64,000 bases of DNA from Polaribacter sp. IC073 (GCF_007997075.1 NZ_VORS01000005.1:265880-329879); one strand, 5' to 3'. Shown: positions 16,581 to 26,681, counted from the stretch's first letter. The notes: a model not told the origin generated them from the letters alone. Numbers and translations: made by a program.

Positions 16581-19418
16581 TTAATTCTTAATTTCCTTTT
16601 GTCTTTCATTCAATAAAATTGGTGCTCCGTAACCTAATTCTTTCATTCTTTCTAATTGCGTTTCTGCATCACCAACAACCAACCAAATCATTTTATTCGG
16701 GTTAATGTATTTGTTGGCTAATTCTTGAATGCGTTCTTTGGTCATGTTATTTACCGTTTCTTCTCTATCTTTTACATAATCTGCTTTTAAACCGTAATTG
16801 CTAATATTAGACAACATTCTTAATTTTGCACCGGCAGTTTCAAAAGCTCTTGCATTACTTTTAATTAAGAAACTTTTTGTGGTTTCTAAATCTTTGTCAG
16901 AAAATGTAGTTGGATACTCTTCTAATATTTTTTGAACCGCTTGTGCAGATTCTAGAGTCACATTAGAACGAACGCCACTAGAAATGGTAAAGGTTCCTTT
17001 TGCTTTTGTACCAGAAAATCCAGAACCAATTCCGTAAGTATATCCCTTACCCTCTCTTAACTCTTGTGTTAAGCGAGAAGCAAAACCACCACCACCAAGA
17101 ATATAATTCATAACATTTGCTGCATAAAAATCTTTATCTGTTGCTGCCAAAGCTGGTGCGCCAAATTGTAAAATAGATTGTTTTGCATTCGGAATATCAT
17201 AAAAATAAACAGCGGGTTTGGTAGGTGCTTCCGGCATTTTATATGTAGGAATTGTAACTTCTTTCGCTTGCCACTTCGTGTTTAAATTAGTTAATGAAGC
17301 AACTAATTTGTCTTCTGAAATAGCACCAACAACTAGGATTTTTGCTACAGAAGGTGAGATGTAATTTGTATAATAAGTTTTAATGTCTTCTAAAGTGATT
17401 GCTTCTAAAGAGGTTAATGTACCTAAAGTATTTTTAGAATACATATTCTCTTTTCCGTAAATTAAACTGTTGTAAGCATTTCTAGCCACCGCATTCGGAT
17501 TTGCTTCTTGCTGGCGTAAATTTGCCGCTGTTGCTTTTTTAAGCAAACTAAATTCGTTTTCATCAAACCTTGGTTCTAATAACATTTCTTCTGCCAATGC
17601 TAGGGTTGCAGTGTAGTTTTTAGCTAACGTTGTTCCAGTAATTGCAATACTTTCTTTATTTGAAGAAACGGAAATAGTAGCACCTAATTCCTGAATAGCT
17701 TCTTCTAACTCTTTTACCGTTTTATTTTTGGTTCCTTTATTTAATAAACCTGCCGTTAAATTGGCAACGCCTAATTTATCCATAGATTCTAATAATTGTC
17801 CGCCATCTATTATCAAGCTAAAACGGACTAATGGCACTTCATCACTTTCAATTCCGAAGATTTTTAAACCATTTTCTAAATTACTTTCATATACTTTAGG
17901 AACGGCCAAAGAAGGAGTTTCGCCATAATTAGGTTCTATCGTTCTGTCAAAAGAAGAAGGTGTTTTTATGTAAGTAGCTGCAATCTTTGGGTCAAAATTT
18001 TTTTCAGCACCATTTACAATTTGCTCTTCAACAACATTTGCTAAGATGGAGCCTTTTAGTGCTAACTCAGCGCTATTTTTAGGAACAAAACTAGTAGCTA
18101 TGTAATTTTTGTTTTTGATGTACGTGTTGTAAACTCGCATTACATCTTCAGTTTTAACAGCCAATGTTCTTTTAATATCTTCTGTAGCAAAACCTGGGTT
18201 ACCTAAGTAAGTGTTGTAAGAAGCTAAGTTAGACCCTTTTCCTAAAACACTAGATAAACTGCCATAAAACTGAGTTTCTTGACCTGCTTTTATTCTATTT
18301 AAATCTTTTTCTGAGATTCCTTCCGTTTCAAATTTCGAAAATCCTTCTTGAACACCTGTTAAAACCTCATCTAATTTTTTGTCGTTAAAAGCTCTAATTA
18401 ATAAATGCATTTCTCCTGCCAATTCAGAATTACCGCTATACATACTTGTGTAAGAAGTTAGTTTTAACCGATCGATTAAAGCCATATTCATAGGTGCAGA
18501 TTTTCCATTGGTTAAATATTCGCTTAAAACACTTAGTGCGTAGGAGTCTGGGTGGTAAGATTCTACAGTTGGCCAAACCATTGTTAATTGAGGTACTCTT
18601 GCAAAATTATCTTCATAATATAAAAACGTTGTTTCTTTAACAAAACCAGGTCTTTTTTCTAATACAGGAATTTTTGCTGTTCCTTTCGGAATTTCATCGA
18701 AATACTTGTGCACCCATTTTGTTGCTTGCTCAATATTAATGTCTCCAGATAAAACTAAAGTAGCATTGTTAGGAACATACCATTTTTTATAGAAATTTTT
18801 AACATCTTGTAAAGTTGCATTCTGTAAATCTTCTAAAGAACCAATAACTTGCCAGTTGTAAGGGTGTTCTTTTGGGTATAAGTTTTTACCAATTACATAT
18901 TGGTTATGACCATAAGGTCTGTTGTCTACACCTTGTCTTTTTTCATTTTTTACAACTTGCTTTTCTTTCGCTAAAACAGGGTCTGTAACAGTGTTTATAA
19001 AGTACCCTAACTTGTCTGCTTCTGCCCAAATCATCTTTTCTAAAGCATCTTTTGGTACGGTTTGTAAGTAATTTGTTCTGTCTCTAGAGGTTGAACCATT
19101 TGCGCCAGAACCACCAATTTTTGCACTCATTTTATCTAAGCCACCTTTTCCTAGGTTTTCTGACTCTAAGAATAATAAATGTTCAAATAAATGTGCAAAA
19201 CCGGTTCTACCCTCAATTTCTCTTGCAGAACCTACATGAACCATTAATTCTACAGCAACAACAGGATCCGATTTATCTACGTGAAAGACCACATCTAGTC
19301 CGTTTTTTAATTCAATTTTTTCGTAATTAATACTTAATTCGGGTGTTTTTTCTTCGGATGAATTACTGCAAGCAATAAAACTCGTAACCGCTAGAAAAGC
19401 TAAGATTATTTTTTTCAT
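16581..19418 (-). CDS. M16-family zinc metalloprotease, two-domain lipoprotein
   Basis: The 945-residue protein carries a lipoprotein signal (TSFIACS, Cys17) and two pitrilysin-type M16 halves. The N-terminal half has the inverted zinc motif HLFEH (His76, Glu79, His80) in GRTGFAHLFEHLLF, followed by a downstream Glu in the EADKLG region. The C-terminal half has GGGGFASRLTQELREGKGYTYGIG, the R/Y motif typical of the inactive partner half. Such enzymes degrade short peptides in the periplasm, and the single-chain form makes the full chamber. It is monocistronic with its own terminator at 16502. Confidence 0.9.
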   Translation of the reverse strand: MKKIILAFLAVTSFIACSNSSEEKTPELSINYEKIELKNGLDVVFHVDKSDPVVAVELMVHVGSAREIEGRTGFAHLFEHLLFLESENLGKGGLDKMSAKIGGSGANGSTSRDRTNYLQTVPKDALEKMIWAEADKLGYFINTVTDPVLAKEKQVVKNEKRQGVDNRPYGHNQYVIGKNLYPKEHPYNWQVIGSLEDLQNATLQDVKNFYKKWYVPNNATLVLSGDINIEQATKWVHKYFDEIPKGTAKIPVLEKRPGFVKETTFLYYEDNFARVPQLTMVWPTVESYHPDSYALSVLSEYLTNGKSAPMNMALIDRLKLTSYTSMYSGNSELAGEMHLLIRAFNDKKLDEVLTGVQEGFSKFETEGISEKDLNRIKAGQETQFYGSLSSVLGKGSNLASYNTYLGNPGFATEDIKRTLAVKTEDVMRVYNTYIKNKNYIATSFVPKNSAELALKGSILANVVEEQIVNGAEKNFDPKIAATYIKTPSSFDRTIEPNYGETPSLAVPKVYESNLENGLKIFGIESDEVPLVRFSLIIDGGQLLESMDKLGVANLTAGLLNKGTKNKTVKELEEAIQELGATISVSSNKESIAITGTTLAKNYTATLALAEEMLLEPRFDENEFSLLKKATAANLRQQEANPNAVARNAYNSLIYGKENMYSKNTLGTLTSLEAITLEDIKTYYTNYISPSVAKILVVGAISEDKLVASLTNLNTKWQAKEVTIPTYKMPEAPTKPAVYFYDIPNAKQSILQFGAPALAATDKDFYAANVMNYILGGGGFASRLTQELREGKGYTYGIGSGFSGTKAKGTFTISSGVRSNVTLESAQAVQKILEEYPTTFSDKDLETTKSFLIKSNARAFETAGAKLRMLSNISNYGLKADYVKDREETVNNMTKERIQELANKYINPNKMIWLVVGDAETQLERMKELGYGAPILLNERQKEIKN

Positions 19419-19493
19419 TTGAGTTGGTTTTTTGAGCCTTGAAAATTACTAAAAGGAAAAACAGCAAATAGGGTGTAGGCTGTTAAAATTAAC

Positions 19494-19530
19494 AAAAAAA
19501 AATCCCAAACTTAAGTTTGGGATTTTTTAA
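19494..19530 (-). terminator. Terminator of the 64-residue protein gene
   Basis: AATCCCAAACTT at 19501-19512 is followed at once by its perfect complement (19513-19524) and a T-run; an A-run precedes. It starts only a few bases after the stop of the small minus-strand gene at 19533, supporting that this gene is real. Confidence 0.85.
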
Positions 19531-19532
19531 TA

Positions 19533-19727
19533 TTATTTAGCTAAAACGCAATCTTCGCAATCTTTAATTTTACCATAATACGTTTCTCTGTATTTGTGTA
19601 GAGTTTTTAAAGGAATAAGATTGAGTAATGTTTGTTTTATGTACGTTACTTTGGTGTCAAAAGCGCCCATTTTAACTGTGTGACGATGTTCTAAACGGGT
19701 TTTTCTGCTAATTTTTATCAGTCTCAT
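19533..19727 (-). CDS. Small basic protein of unknown function (64 residues)
   Basis: The protein is short, basic and has no signal peptide. Its C-terminus contains KDCEDCVLAK with a CxxC-like pair, and the middle TLLNLIPLKTLHKYRETYYG is predicted helical. The ATG start and the strong terminator directly after the stop favour a true gene. No function could be assigned. It lies alone between the M16 protease and galE. Confidence 0.6.
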   Translation of the reverse strand: MRLIKISRKTRLEHRHTVKMGAFDTKVTYIKQTLLNLIPLKTLHKYRETYYGKIKDCEDCVLAK

Positions 19728-19936
19728 CGGTTTTCATTTATCATTGTTAATTATACACCAAAGTTAAGAGGTCTGAAATTTGATATGAAATTATAAGAGT
19801 TAAAATGAAGAAAATGAGCTTAGAAATACACAATAGTAAATTATGTAGTGGTATCATTAAAGATATAACAACTATACCGCTGTTTTTTTATGATAAAGAA
19901 ATCTAAAAATGACCAAAATTGACGTAAAAACAGAAT

Positions 19937-19981
19937 AAATCACTCAAAATTAACTAAAAACGAGTCGAAAGTGAGTGATTT
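19937..19981 (-). terminator. Probable terminator of galE
   Basis: AAATCACTCA (19937-19946) pairs with TGAGTGATTT (19972-19981) around a 25-nt loop, about 40 bp past the galE stop. Confidence 0.6.
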
Positions 19982-20022
19982 CTTCTTATTATGAGGTTTT
20001 CTAAAAAATTAGAAAAGGATGT

Positions 20023-21030
20023 TTATTGCTGTTGCTGCCATTTCCAAGCAGAAGCCAATGCTTCGTCTAGGTTTTTTTCTGTTTTCCAGTTTAATTCTCT
20101 ATTTGCAATTGTGGTATCTGCATACGCTGCGGTAATATCGCCTTCTCTTCTGCCAACAATTTTATAATTTAAAGACTTTCCAGAAGCTTTTTCAAATGCT
20201 TTTATAACCTCTAAAACAGAACTACCTGTTCCTGTACCAACATTAAAAAACTCGAAGTTTTGTTTGTTATTTTTATGAAGTAGTCTTTGCAAAGCTGCAA
20301 TATGTGCTTTGGCTAAATCTACTACATGAATGTAATCTCTAACCGCTGTACCGTCTACCGTAGGATAATCATCACCAAAAACAGACAATTCTTTTCTAAT
20401 TCCTGCGGCTGTTTGCGTCACAAACGGAATTAAATTTTGAGGAACTCCCAAAGGCAATTCTCCTATCTTAATACTTTCGTGCGCGCCAATAGGATTAAAA
20501 TAACGCAATGCAATTGCATTTAATTGGTGTGCTTTACAGCTTTCTTGAATAATTTCTTCTCCAATTTGTTTTGAGTTTCCGTAAGGAGATTCTGCTTTTT
20601 TAACAGGTGCGTTTTCTGTAATTGGCAATTCATCTGCTTGTCCGTATACAGTACAAGAAGAAGAGAAAATAAAGTTGTCTAGTTTTCTGTCTCTCATTTC
20701 TTGTAAAATGTACACTAAACTTCCAATATTATTTTCATAATAATCTAAAGGGTTTTGTACACTTTCTCCAACCGCTTTAAAGGCTGCAAAATGAATAACA
20801 CCGTCTACTTTATTGTGCTCAAAAAACTGAACAACATCTTTTTTCACTCTCAAATCGATGTTATGATATTCAGGTTTTTTTCCTGTAATTTCTGTAATGC
20901 TATCTAAAACACTGATGGTTGTGTTTGATAAATCATCAATAATAACAACTTCAAAACCCTCGTTTTGTAATTCTACAACGGTATGAGAACCAATAAAACC
21001 TAAACCTCCTGTTACTAATATTCTTTTCAT
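20023..21030 (-). CDS. galE: UDP-glucose 4-epimerase
   Basis: The 335-residue protein is an extended short-chain dehydrogenase that interconverts UDP-glucose and UDP-galactose. It has GGLGFIGSH (8-16) for NAD, HFAAFKAVGES, the SSSCTVYG strand with the catalytic Ser near 124, Tyr150 and Lys154 in PYGNSK, and RYFNPIGAH. Its length is normal for GalE. It follows the DegT-family aminotransferase gene by 5 bp, which suggests a shared role in making sugars for surface polysaccharide or glycoprotein. Confidence 0.93.
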   Translation of the reverse strand: MKRILVTGGLGFIGSHTVVELQNEGFEVVIIDDLSNTTISVLDSITEITGKKPEYHNIDLRVKKDVVQFFEHNKVDGVIHFAAFKAVGESVQNPLDYYENNIGSLVYILQEMRDRKLDNFIFSSSCTVYGQADELPITENAPVKKAESPYGNSKQIGEEIIQESCKAHQLNAIALRYFNPIGAHESIKIGELPLGVPQNLIPFVTQTAAGIRKELSVFGDDYPTVDGTAVRDYIHVVDLAKAHIAALQRLLHKNNKQNFEFFNVGTGTGSSVLEVIKAFEKASGKSLNYKIVGRREGDITAAYADTTIANRELNWKTEKNLDEALASAWKWQQQQ

Positions 21031-21035
21031 ATTTT

Positions 21036-22199
21036 TTAGTTGATAAAATTATTAATCGTATTTGTTATAAATTCTAATTGTTCTGTTTCTAACTCTGTGT
21101 GCATCGGTAAAGAAATTACCGTTTTTATCAACTCATTTGTTACAGGGAAATCACTTTCATTATAACGAGTGTCTTTGTATGCTTTTTGTTCGTGTAAAGC
21201 AACCGGATAATAAATTGCATTCGGAATTCCTTGCTCTAATAAATGTTTGTGCAATGCATCTCTTTTACCATTGGTAATCTGTAATGTATATTGATGAAAA
21301 ACATGACAATCGCAAACATCGCAAATTTGACCGCAACTACTTGTTGCATTCGATTTTGTGGTGGGCGCTATAATATTTGGGTTGTTAGAAAACGCATTGT
21401 TATAAAAACGAGCAGCATTTCTACGAGCATTACAATAGCTATCTAAAAGTGGTAATTTTGCTTGTAAAACGCCCGCTTGTATTGAATCTAAACGAGAGTT
21501 TACACCTACAACGTCATGGTAATAACGGGTGTACATTCCGTGATTTACAATTCCTCTAATGGTGTGCGCTAAGGCATCATCATTTGTAAAAATTGCACCA
21601 CCATCACCATAACAACCTAAGTTTTTAGAAGGGAAAAATGAAGTTGTACCCACATGACCAATAGTACCTGCTTTCTTTTTAGTACCATCTTTAAACGTGT
21701 AACTTGCACCAATTGCTTGCGCATTGTCTTCAATTACAAATAAGTTGTGTTCTTTTGCAATTTCCATAATCGCATCCATATTTGCAACTTGTCCAAATAA
21801 ATGAACAGGTACAATGGCTTTTGTTTTAGGAGTAATTGCTTTCTTTAAAGCTTCGATATCGATGTTATACGTTTCTGCATCAACATCTACCAAAACGGGT
21901 GTTAATTTTAATAGCGCAATAACTTCTACCGTTGCCGCAAAAGTAAAATCTGCTGTAATAACCTCATCTCCTTGCTCTAAGCCTAATCCCATCATTGCAA
22001 TTTGCAGTGCATCTGTGCCATTTGCACAAGGAATTACGTGTTTTACATCTAAATATTTCTCTAAATCTGCTTGAAATTCATGAACCAAAGGTCCATTTAT
22101 ATATGCTGATGTGTCTAGCACTTGTTCAATAGAATTGTTAACGGATTCTTTAATTTTAGCATATTGACCTTGAAGGTCTACCATTTGAATTTTTTTCAT
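21036..22199 (-). CDS. DegT/DnrJ/EryC1/StrS-family sugar aminotransferase
   Basis: This PLP enzyme adds an amino group to a keto-sugar nucleotide. Family marks are INGPLVHEFQ, ANGTDALQIA, the VEDNAQAIGA loop with an acidic PLP ligand, and SFFPSKNLGCYGDGG with the PLP lysine. The ATG at 22199 is chosen because the longer frame from 22226 starts with TTG and adds nine residues not typical of the family. An unusual Cys-rich insert, SCGQICDVCDCH, lies just before HVFHQYTL near the active site and could bind a metal. It sits 5 bp upstream of galE and is divergent from the penicillin acylase gene. Confidence 0.88.
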   Translation of the reverse strand: MKKIQMVDLQGQYAKIKESVNNSIEQVLDTSAYINGPLVHEFQADLEKYLDVKHVIPCANGTDALQIAMMGLGLEQGDEVITADFTFAATVEVIALLKLTPVLVDVDAETYNIDIEALKKAITPKTKAIVPVHLFGQVANMDAIMEIAKEHNLFVIEDNAQAIGASYTFKDGTKKKAGTIGHVGTTSFFPSKNLGCYGDGGAIFTNDDALAHTIRGIVNHGMYTRYYHDVVGVNSRLDSIQAGVLQAKLPLLDSYCNARRNAARFYNNAFSNNPNIIAPTTKSNATSSCGQICDVCDCHVFHQYTLQITNGKRDALHKHLLEQGIPNAIYYPVALHEQKAYKDTRYNESDFPVTNELIKTVISLPMHTELETEQLEFITNTINNFIN

Positions 22200-22245
22200 G
22201 AAGTAGTGTTTTAATAAACGTTTCAAAAATACAATATAAATCTAT

Positions 22246-22253
22246 TACCTTTG
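22246..22253 (+). promoter_or_regulatory. Penicillin acylase promoter -7 element
   Basis: TACCTTTG fits TAnnTTTG and lies 20 bp before the ATG, giving a very short 5' leader. Confidence 0.55.
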
Positions 22254-22273
22254 AATTAATCAAACAGATTTCC

Positions 22274-24655
22274 ATGAAAATTATTAAAAAAAGTATCCTA
22301 TTTTTAATTGTTATTATCATAGTAACACTTGTAGCCGGTTGGTTCTATACCAAAACACTAAAACCAACGTACAATGGTGAAATTAAAATAGAAAATACAA
22401 CAGAAGACGTTACGATTCATTTTGATGAAATAGGTGTTCCTCATATCAATGCAAAAAACCAACAAGATGCTTATGTTGCTTTGGGGTATGTGCATGCCCA
22501 AGACCGGTTGTGGCAAATGGAATTAATTAGAAGGATAGCAGCAGGAAGATTGTCAGAAATTTTTGGAGAAAAATTAATACCAACAGACAAGCTTTTTTCT
22601 GGTTTAGGAATTGAAGAAGCAGCTGCAAAAACAATCGCGAATTTAGATAAAAATGCTGTTCCGTATAAAATGGCAATCGCTTATTTAGATGGCATTAATC
22701 AATATATAGAAAACGGAAAAACACCCATAGAGTTCAATTTAGTTGGGGTAGCTAAAGAAAAATATACTTTAAAAGACATGTACAATGTTTTTGGTTATAT
22801 GGCTTTTAGTTTTGCCATTGCACATAAAACAGACCCGATGCTAAACGAGGTAAAAGAGAAATTAGGTGCAACTTATTTTAATGAATTGATTGGTGTAGAA
22901 ACTAAAAACTTAACACTTATTGAAAATGAAAAGAATCCTGAAATAACCGGAGCTTTCTCTGAGGCAATGCATAGTTTAATGGATGTTTTGCCAATTTCGC
23001 CTTTTATAGGTAGTAACTCTTGGGTAATTGGTGCAGATAAAACGAAGAACGGAAAAGTAATTTTTGCAAACGATCCGCATATTGGGTATTCACAACCCTC
23101 TGTTTGGTATCAGGCACATGTAAAGACGCCAGATTATGAAATGTATGGTTTTCATTTAGCGCTGATTCCTTTTCCTTTGTTAGGGCATAATAAAGACTTC
23201 GCGTATGGTTTAACAATGTTTGAAAATGATGACATTGATTTTTATGAGGAAGAAAATAATCCGCAGAATACAGATCAATACAAATTTAAAGAAGCGTATT
23301 ACGATTACACCTTTATTGAAAAACGATTGAAGATTAAAGATGTAAAAGATTCACTTTATACCATTAAAGTAAGTAAACATGGTCCTTTAATGAACGGAAT
23401 TATAACCCATTTAGAAACAGAGAAACCCGTTGCAATGCAGTGGATTTATACTAAATTAGAAAATAAAATTTTAGATGTGGCTTATGAAATGTCTCACGCT
23501 AAAAACATAACAGAGTTTAAAAACGGCGCAAGCAAATTACACGCACCAGGTTTAAATATGATGTATGGTGATGCAAAAAACAACATTGCTTGGTTTGCTA
23601 CCGGACAATTATATAAGTACAGGGATTCTTTGTATACAAAGACTTTCTTAAACGGTAGTTCTGGTGAAGACGAGATTAAAGAATATTTAGATTTTGAAGA
23701 AAATCCGCAAGCCATAAATCCGGACATAAACTACGTGTATTCTGCAAATAATCAACCAGATGCTATGTCAAATGACTTGTATCCTGGGTATTATTTATCA
23801 GAAGATAGAGCCAAAAGAATTGTTAATTTGGTAGCACCAAAAAACGATTGGACAAAACAAGATGTTGCAAAAATGATGATGGATGTAACATCGCCTAAAG
23901 CACCCGAAGTTGTTAAAAGTTTTATACGCTCTTTAGATAAAAAGAACTTATCTGCCAGTGAAAAAACAGCAATTCATATTTTAGAAACATGGCAAGGAAA
24001 TTTTGATAAAGATGAAGTTGCGCCCGTAATCTATAATCGATTGGTCTATGAATTTCAAAAAAACACCTTTGCAGATGAGATGGGAAAAGGCTTCGATCAG
24101 TTTGCAAATACCCCTTTTATAGAAAAAGTTTTACCGGTGCAAGCAGCAAAAGAAAAATCTGTTTGGTGGGACAATGTTACAACAAAAGACAAAGTAGAAA
24201 CAAAACAAGAAATTGTAACCACCTCTTTTAAAAATGCATTTTCTTTTTTAGAAGATCAATTAGGTGCAAATGTAGCCGATTGGAAATGGGAGCGCGTAGT
24301 TTCTGTAGAACACAAGCATGCCGTTGGCGAAGTTGCGGTGCTAAGAAAATATTTTAATGTTGGCCCTTTTGTAACCTCTGGTGGAGATCAAGTAATTAAT
24401 AATCAAATTTACGACATCGATGCTACCGGTTATTATAAAGTAAAAGCAGGTCCTTCAACTAGAAGAATTATCGATTTTTCTGATGTAGAAAATAGTTTAG
24501 CAATTGTACCTACAGGACAATCTGGTCGTGTTTTTAGCAAACATTACAAAGATCAAGCAAAAAGTTTTTTAAAGGGAGATTTCTTTAAAATGAAATTGAA
24601 CACAGCAGAAATTAGAGAAAGTGAAAATGTTTTAATTTTGAAAGCTGAAAAATAA
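22274..24655 (+). CDS. Penicillin acylase (Ntn-hydrolase) family protein
   Basis: The 793-residue precursor has an N-terminal membrane anchor or signal (residues 5-24) and the alpha-chain motif YVHAQDRLWQMEL. The self-cleavage site precedes Ser247 in FIGSNSWVIG, the catalytic N-terminal nucleophile of the beta chain. Downstream are NDPHIGYSQPSVWYQ and a distal Asn in SANNQPD. Autocatalytic removal of a linker is expected, as in the family. Members cleave amides such as penicillins, acyl-homoserine lactones or cephalosporins; the natural substrate here is unknown. It is monocistronic and periplasmic. Confidence 0.9.
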   Translation: MKIIKKSILFLIVIIIVTLVAGWFYTKTLKPTYNGEIKIENTTEDVTIHFDEIGVPHINAKNQQDAYVALGYVHAQDRLWQMELIRRIAAGRLSEIFGEKLIPTDKLFSGLGIEEAAAKTIANLDKNAVPYKMAIAYLDGINQYIENGKTPIEFNLVGVAKEKYTLKDMYNVFGYMAFSFAIAHKTDPMLNEVKEKLGATYFNELIGVETKNLTLIENEKNPEITGAFSEAMHSLMDVLPISPFIGSNSWVIGADKTKNGKVIFANDPHIGYSQPSVWYQAHVKTPDYEMYGFHLALIPFPLLGHNKDFAYGLTMFENDDIDFYEEENNPQNTDQYKFKEAYYDYTFIEKRLKIKDVKDSLYTIKVSKHGPLMNGIITHLETEKPVAMQWIYTKLENKILDVAYEMSHAKNITEFKNGASKLHAPGLNMMYGDAKNNIAWFATGQLYKYRDSLYTKTFLNGSSGEDEIKEYLDFEENPQAINPDINYVYSANNQPDAMSNDLYPGYYLSEDRAKRIVNLVAPKNDWTKQDVAKMMMDVTSPKAPEVVKSFIRSLDKKNLSASEKTAIHILETWQGNFDKDEVAPVIYNRLVYEFQKNTFADEMGKGFDQFANTPFIEKVLPVQAAKEKSVWWDNVTTKDKVETKQEIVTTSFKNAFSFLEDQLGANVADWKWERVVSVEHKHAVGEVAVLRKYFNVGPFVTSGGDQVINNQIYDIDATGYYKVKAGPSTRRIIDFSDVENSLAIVPTGQSGRVFSKHYKDQAKSFLKGDFFKMKLNTAEIRESENVLILKAEK

Positions 24656-24677
24656 GAAGCAAATTAATTTAAAAATG

Positions 24678-24685
24678 TACTTTTG
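24678..24685 (+). promoter_or_regulatory. Promoter -7 element of the PhnA-like gene
   Basis: TACTTTTG matches TAnnTTTG and lies 26 bp before the ATG. Confidence 0.55.
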
Positions 24686-24711
24686 CGAACATTCAACATA
24701 AATATACAACA

Positions 24712-25311
24712 ATGAGTTTACAACAAGATTTAGAAAAAAGAAGTGGAAATAAATGCGAATTATGTACAGCAACAGAGAATTTGTCTGTTTATGAAGTAAA
24801 ACCAACATCAACAGTTGGTGGTAGTGGAGTTGATGGAAGCTTACTAGCTTGTGAAACGTGTATAACGCAAATAGACAATCCAGAGGAAACAGCAGCAAAC
24901 CATTGGCGTTGTTTAAATGATTCTATGTGGAGTGAGCACAGAGCAGTAAAAGTTGTTGCTTGGAGAATGTTGTCTCGTTTAAGAAATGAAGGTTGGCCAA
25001 AAGATTTACTAGATATGATGTATCTAGAAGATGACGATTTACGTTTTGCAAAAGAATCTGGAGATCATTTAGACGAGAGCGAAAAAATAATTCACAGAGA
25101 TGCAAATGGTGTAATTTTACAAGCAGGAGATTCTGTAGTTTTAATAAAAGATTTAAAAGTAAAAGGTTCTAGCATGGTTGCAAAACAAGGAACTGCTGTA
25201 AGAAGAATTTCTTTAGATCATGACAATGCAAATTTTATTGAAGGTAAAGTAGGACCAACACAAATTGTAATTATTACAGATTACGTTAAGAAAATGGCAG
25301 AAAAAGAGTAA
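24712..25311 (+). CDS. PhnA/YjdM-family zinc-ribbon protein
   Basis: The 199-residue protein has an N-terminal zinc ribbon (Cys15-x2-Cys18 and Cys47-x2-Cys50) and a C-terminal PhnA domain with DSVVLIKDLKVKGSS and VGPTQIVIITDYVKK. The PhnA/YjdM name comes from linkage to phosphonate genes in E. coli, but the protein is not the phosphonoacetate hydrolase and its role is uncertain. No phosphonate genes are nearby. It has its own promoter and is followed by a degenerate hairpin repeat. Confidence 0.88.
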   Translation: MSLQQDLEKRSGNKCELCTATENLSVYEVKPTSTVGGSGVDGSLLACETCITQIDNPEETAANHWRCLNDSMWSEHRAVKVVAWRMLSRLRNEGWPKDLLDMMYLEDDDLRFAKESGDHLDESEKIIHRDANGVILQAGDSVVLIKDLKVKGSSMVAKQGTAVRRISLDHDNANFIEGKVGPTQIVIITDYVKKMAEKE

Positions 25312-25321
25312 GTTTTTACGC

Positions 25322-25425
25322 CGTCATTGCAATGGAAGAATCACTGAAGCAATTTGTTATTTAAAAAAGAGATTGCTTTTGCTCTTACTTCGCAACAGGC
25401 TAACACCCTGCAGTGACGAATTTTA
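25322..25425. repeat. Degenerate copy of the CATTGCGAGG hairpin family
   Basis: GTCATTGCAATGGAAGAATC at one end and CTTCGCAACAGG then CAGTGACGAA at the other resemble the ends of the 82-bp units at 247-775, but the copy is much decayed. A further small stem ATGCTGTAAAGTACAGCAT follows near 25439. The rest of the region to 25609 holds no gene. Confidence 0.5.
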
Positions 25426-25609
25426 AATTTATTTTTAGATGCTGTAAAGTACAGCATATTTTGTTGTTTTTAAAGAAATAATTGGCTTGCAGTTTTATTA
25501 AATTGCGAGCCATTTTTTGTTTATACTCATAGATTTCATCTTCTCTAGGTATATCTCCGTACACTTTTTACTAACAAGAATATTTGCTTGCAACATTTTT
25601 TCTCTTTTG

Positions 25610-26528
25610 CTACATTTGTTCTTGTACCCACGTTTTTACTGCCGTTTCTTCATCTTCTAATTTAAAATTGTATGCTCCTTTTTGCGAAATTAGCTTTGCA
25701 AATATTGGCGAAGTTTCAATGGTTAAAAACAACAAGAACATAGAGAAAGAAGACAACCAAGGTAATTTGTTTAAAGCAGCCATTCTAGCCATTAATCCGT
25801 CAAAATTTGCTGAGATTGGTGGTGTTTTTGTTTCTAACAATTTCTGATTTTTCAATTAAATAAGCAATTGCCCGTTCTTTTGATTTAATTTTTTTGAATT
25901 GTCTTTTTTAGTGGATTCAATGCCGCTAAAGAAGTATCCTGTTTCTGTCTTTCCTTGTCATAAACGGGGTCTTTTCCTAATAATCTTGTTCCTTTTCCAC
26001 CTTTGGCTTCAGCAATGTAGGTTTCGTATAACGTATTTGTGTTTGTTTCCTCTGTTCTTATGGCTGTTTTTAAGAGGTTCATTTCTGAATTTATATGAGC
26101 TATTTTTGGTGTAAATTATTGTGCAATTTTAGTTTTATTATCTAAAGTCATTTGGTTTTTCTCGGTCAATAAAACCTGATTTATTTCCTTCTCAAATATT
26201 TTTAATGGTTTAGAAATTACCATCTCAATAATTATAGCTAATAAAATTCTTGGTAAAGCCTCTATCTGTCTAGAGTCTTTTTTTATGGTAGAAACGATGA
26301 ATCTGTCTAAATTAAAGATGGTTAACCCCAACTAAGTCCGAATAGAATTGTAGTATATACATTCTCGAAAACTGCAAATAAGGCATAGTTACCAGCAATT
26401 GTAGCCGTAACTGCTGTAAAAAACATGGTTGCTCCAATACCTGCATATTTGTTCTGTTCACCATCGGAATAATTATAGCTATTGTTTTGATCGATACCGG
26501 CGCAAGTGATGAAAAATCTTTGAAGCAT
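25610..26528 (-). pseudogene. Decayed DUF4407 membrane protein gene
   Basis: Four minus-strand fragments in order read as one DUF4407 protein. The first (26528-26322) has KYAGIGATMFFTAVTATIAGNYALF, and the next (26331-26116) GLTIFNLDRFIVSTIKK with FEKEINQVLLTEKN. The third (26082-25885) has YIAEAKGGKGTRLLGKDP and the last (25855-25610) MARMAALNKLPW. The first and second are in different frames, an in-frame stop separates the second and third, and another shift precedes the fourth. The total is shorter than the usual DUF4407 length, so internal loss is likely too. The intact family has several membrane segments and unknown function. Confidence 0.85.
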
Positions 26529-26681
26529 GGTCTTAATATTTGGAGAAGAGCTATTTTTTCCGTATTGTTGTAAAGAATGAACGCTATTAAAATGAATTTA
26601 TATTAATTTTCAAGAAGTTTAAATCTTAGTAAATGTTGTTAAGTGGAGTCTTCTTTGTATAATTTACTAAAATTAAGAACT

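Noticed and set aside
24712..25311. Phosphonate degradation gene
   Set aside because: PhnA/YjdM proteins are not established phosphonate enzymes, and no phosphonate genes are nearby.
25584..25847. Plus-strand frame of 87 codons
   Set aside because: It lies antisense to the end of the decayed DUF4407 gene and has no recognisable features.
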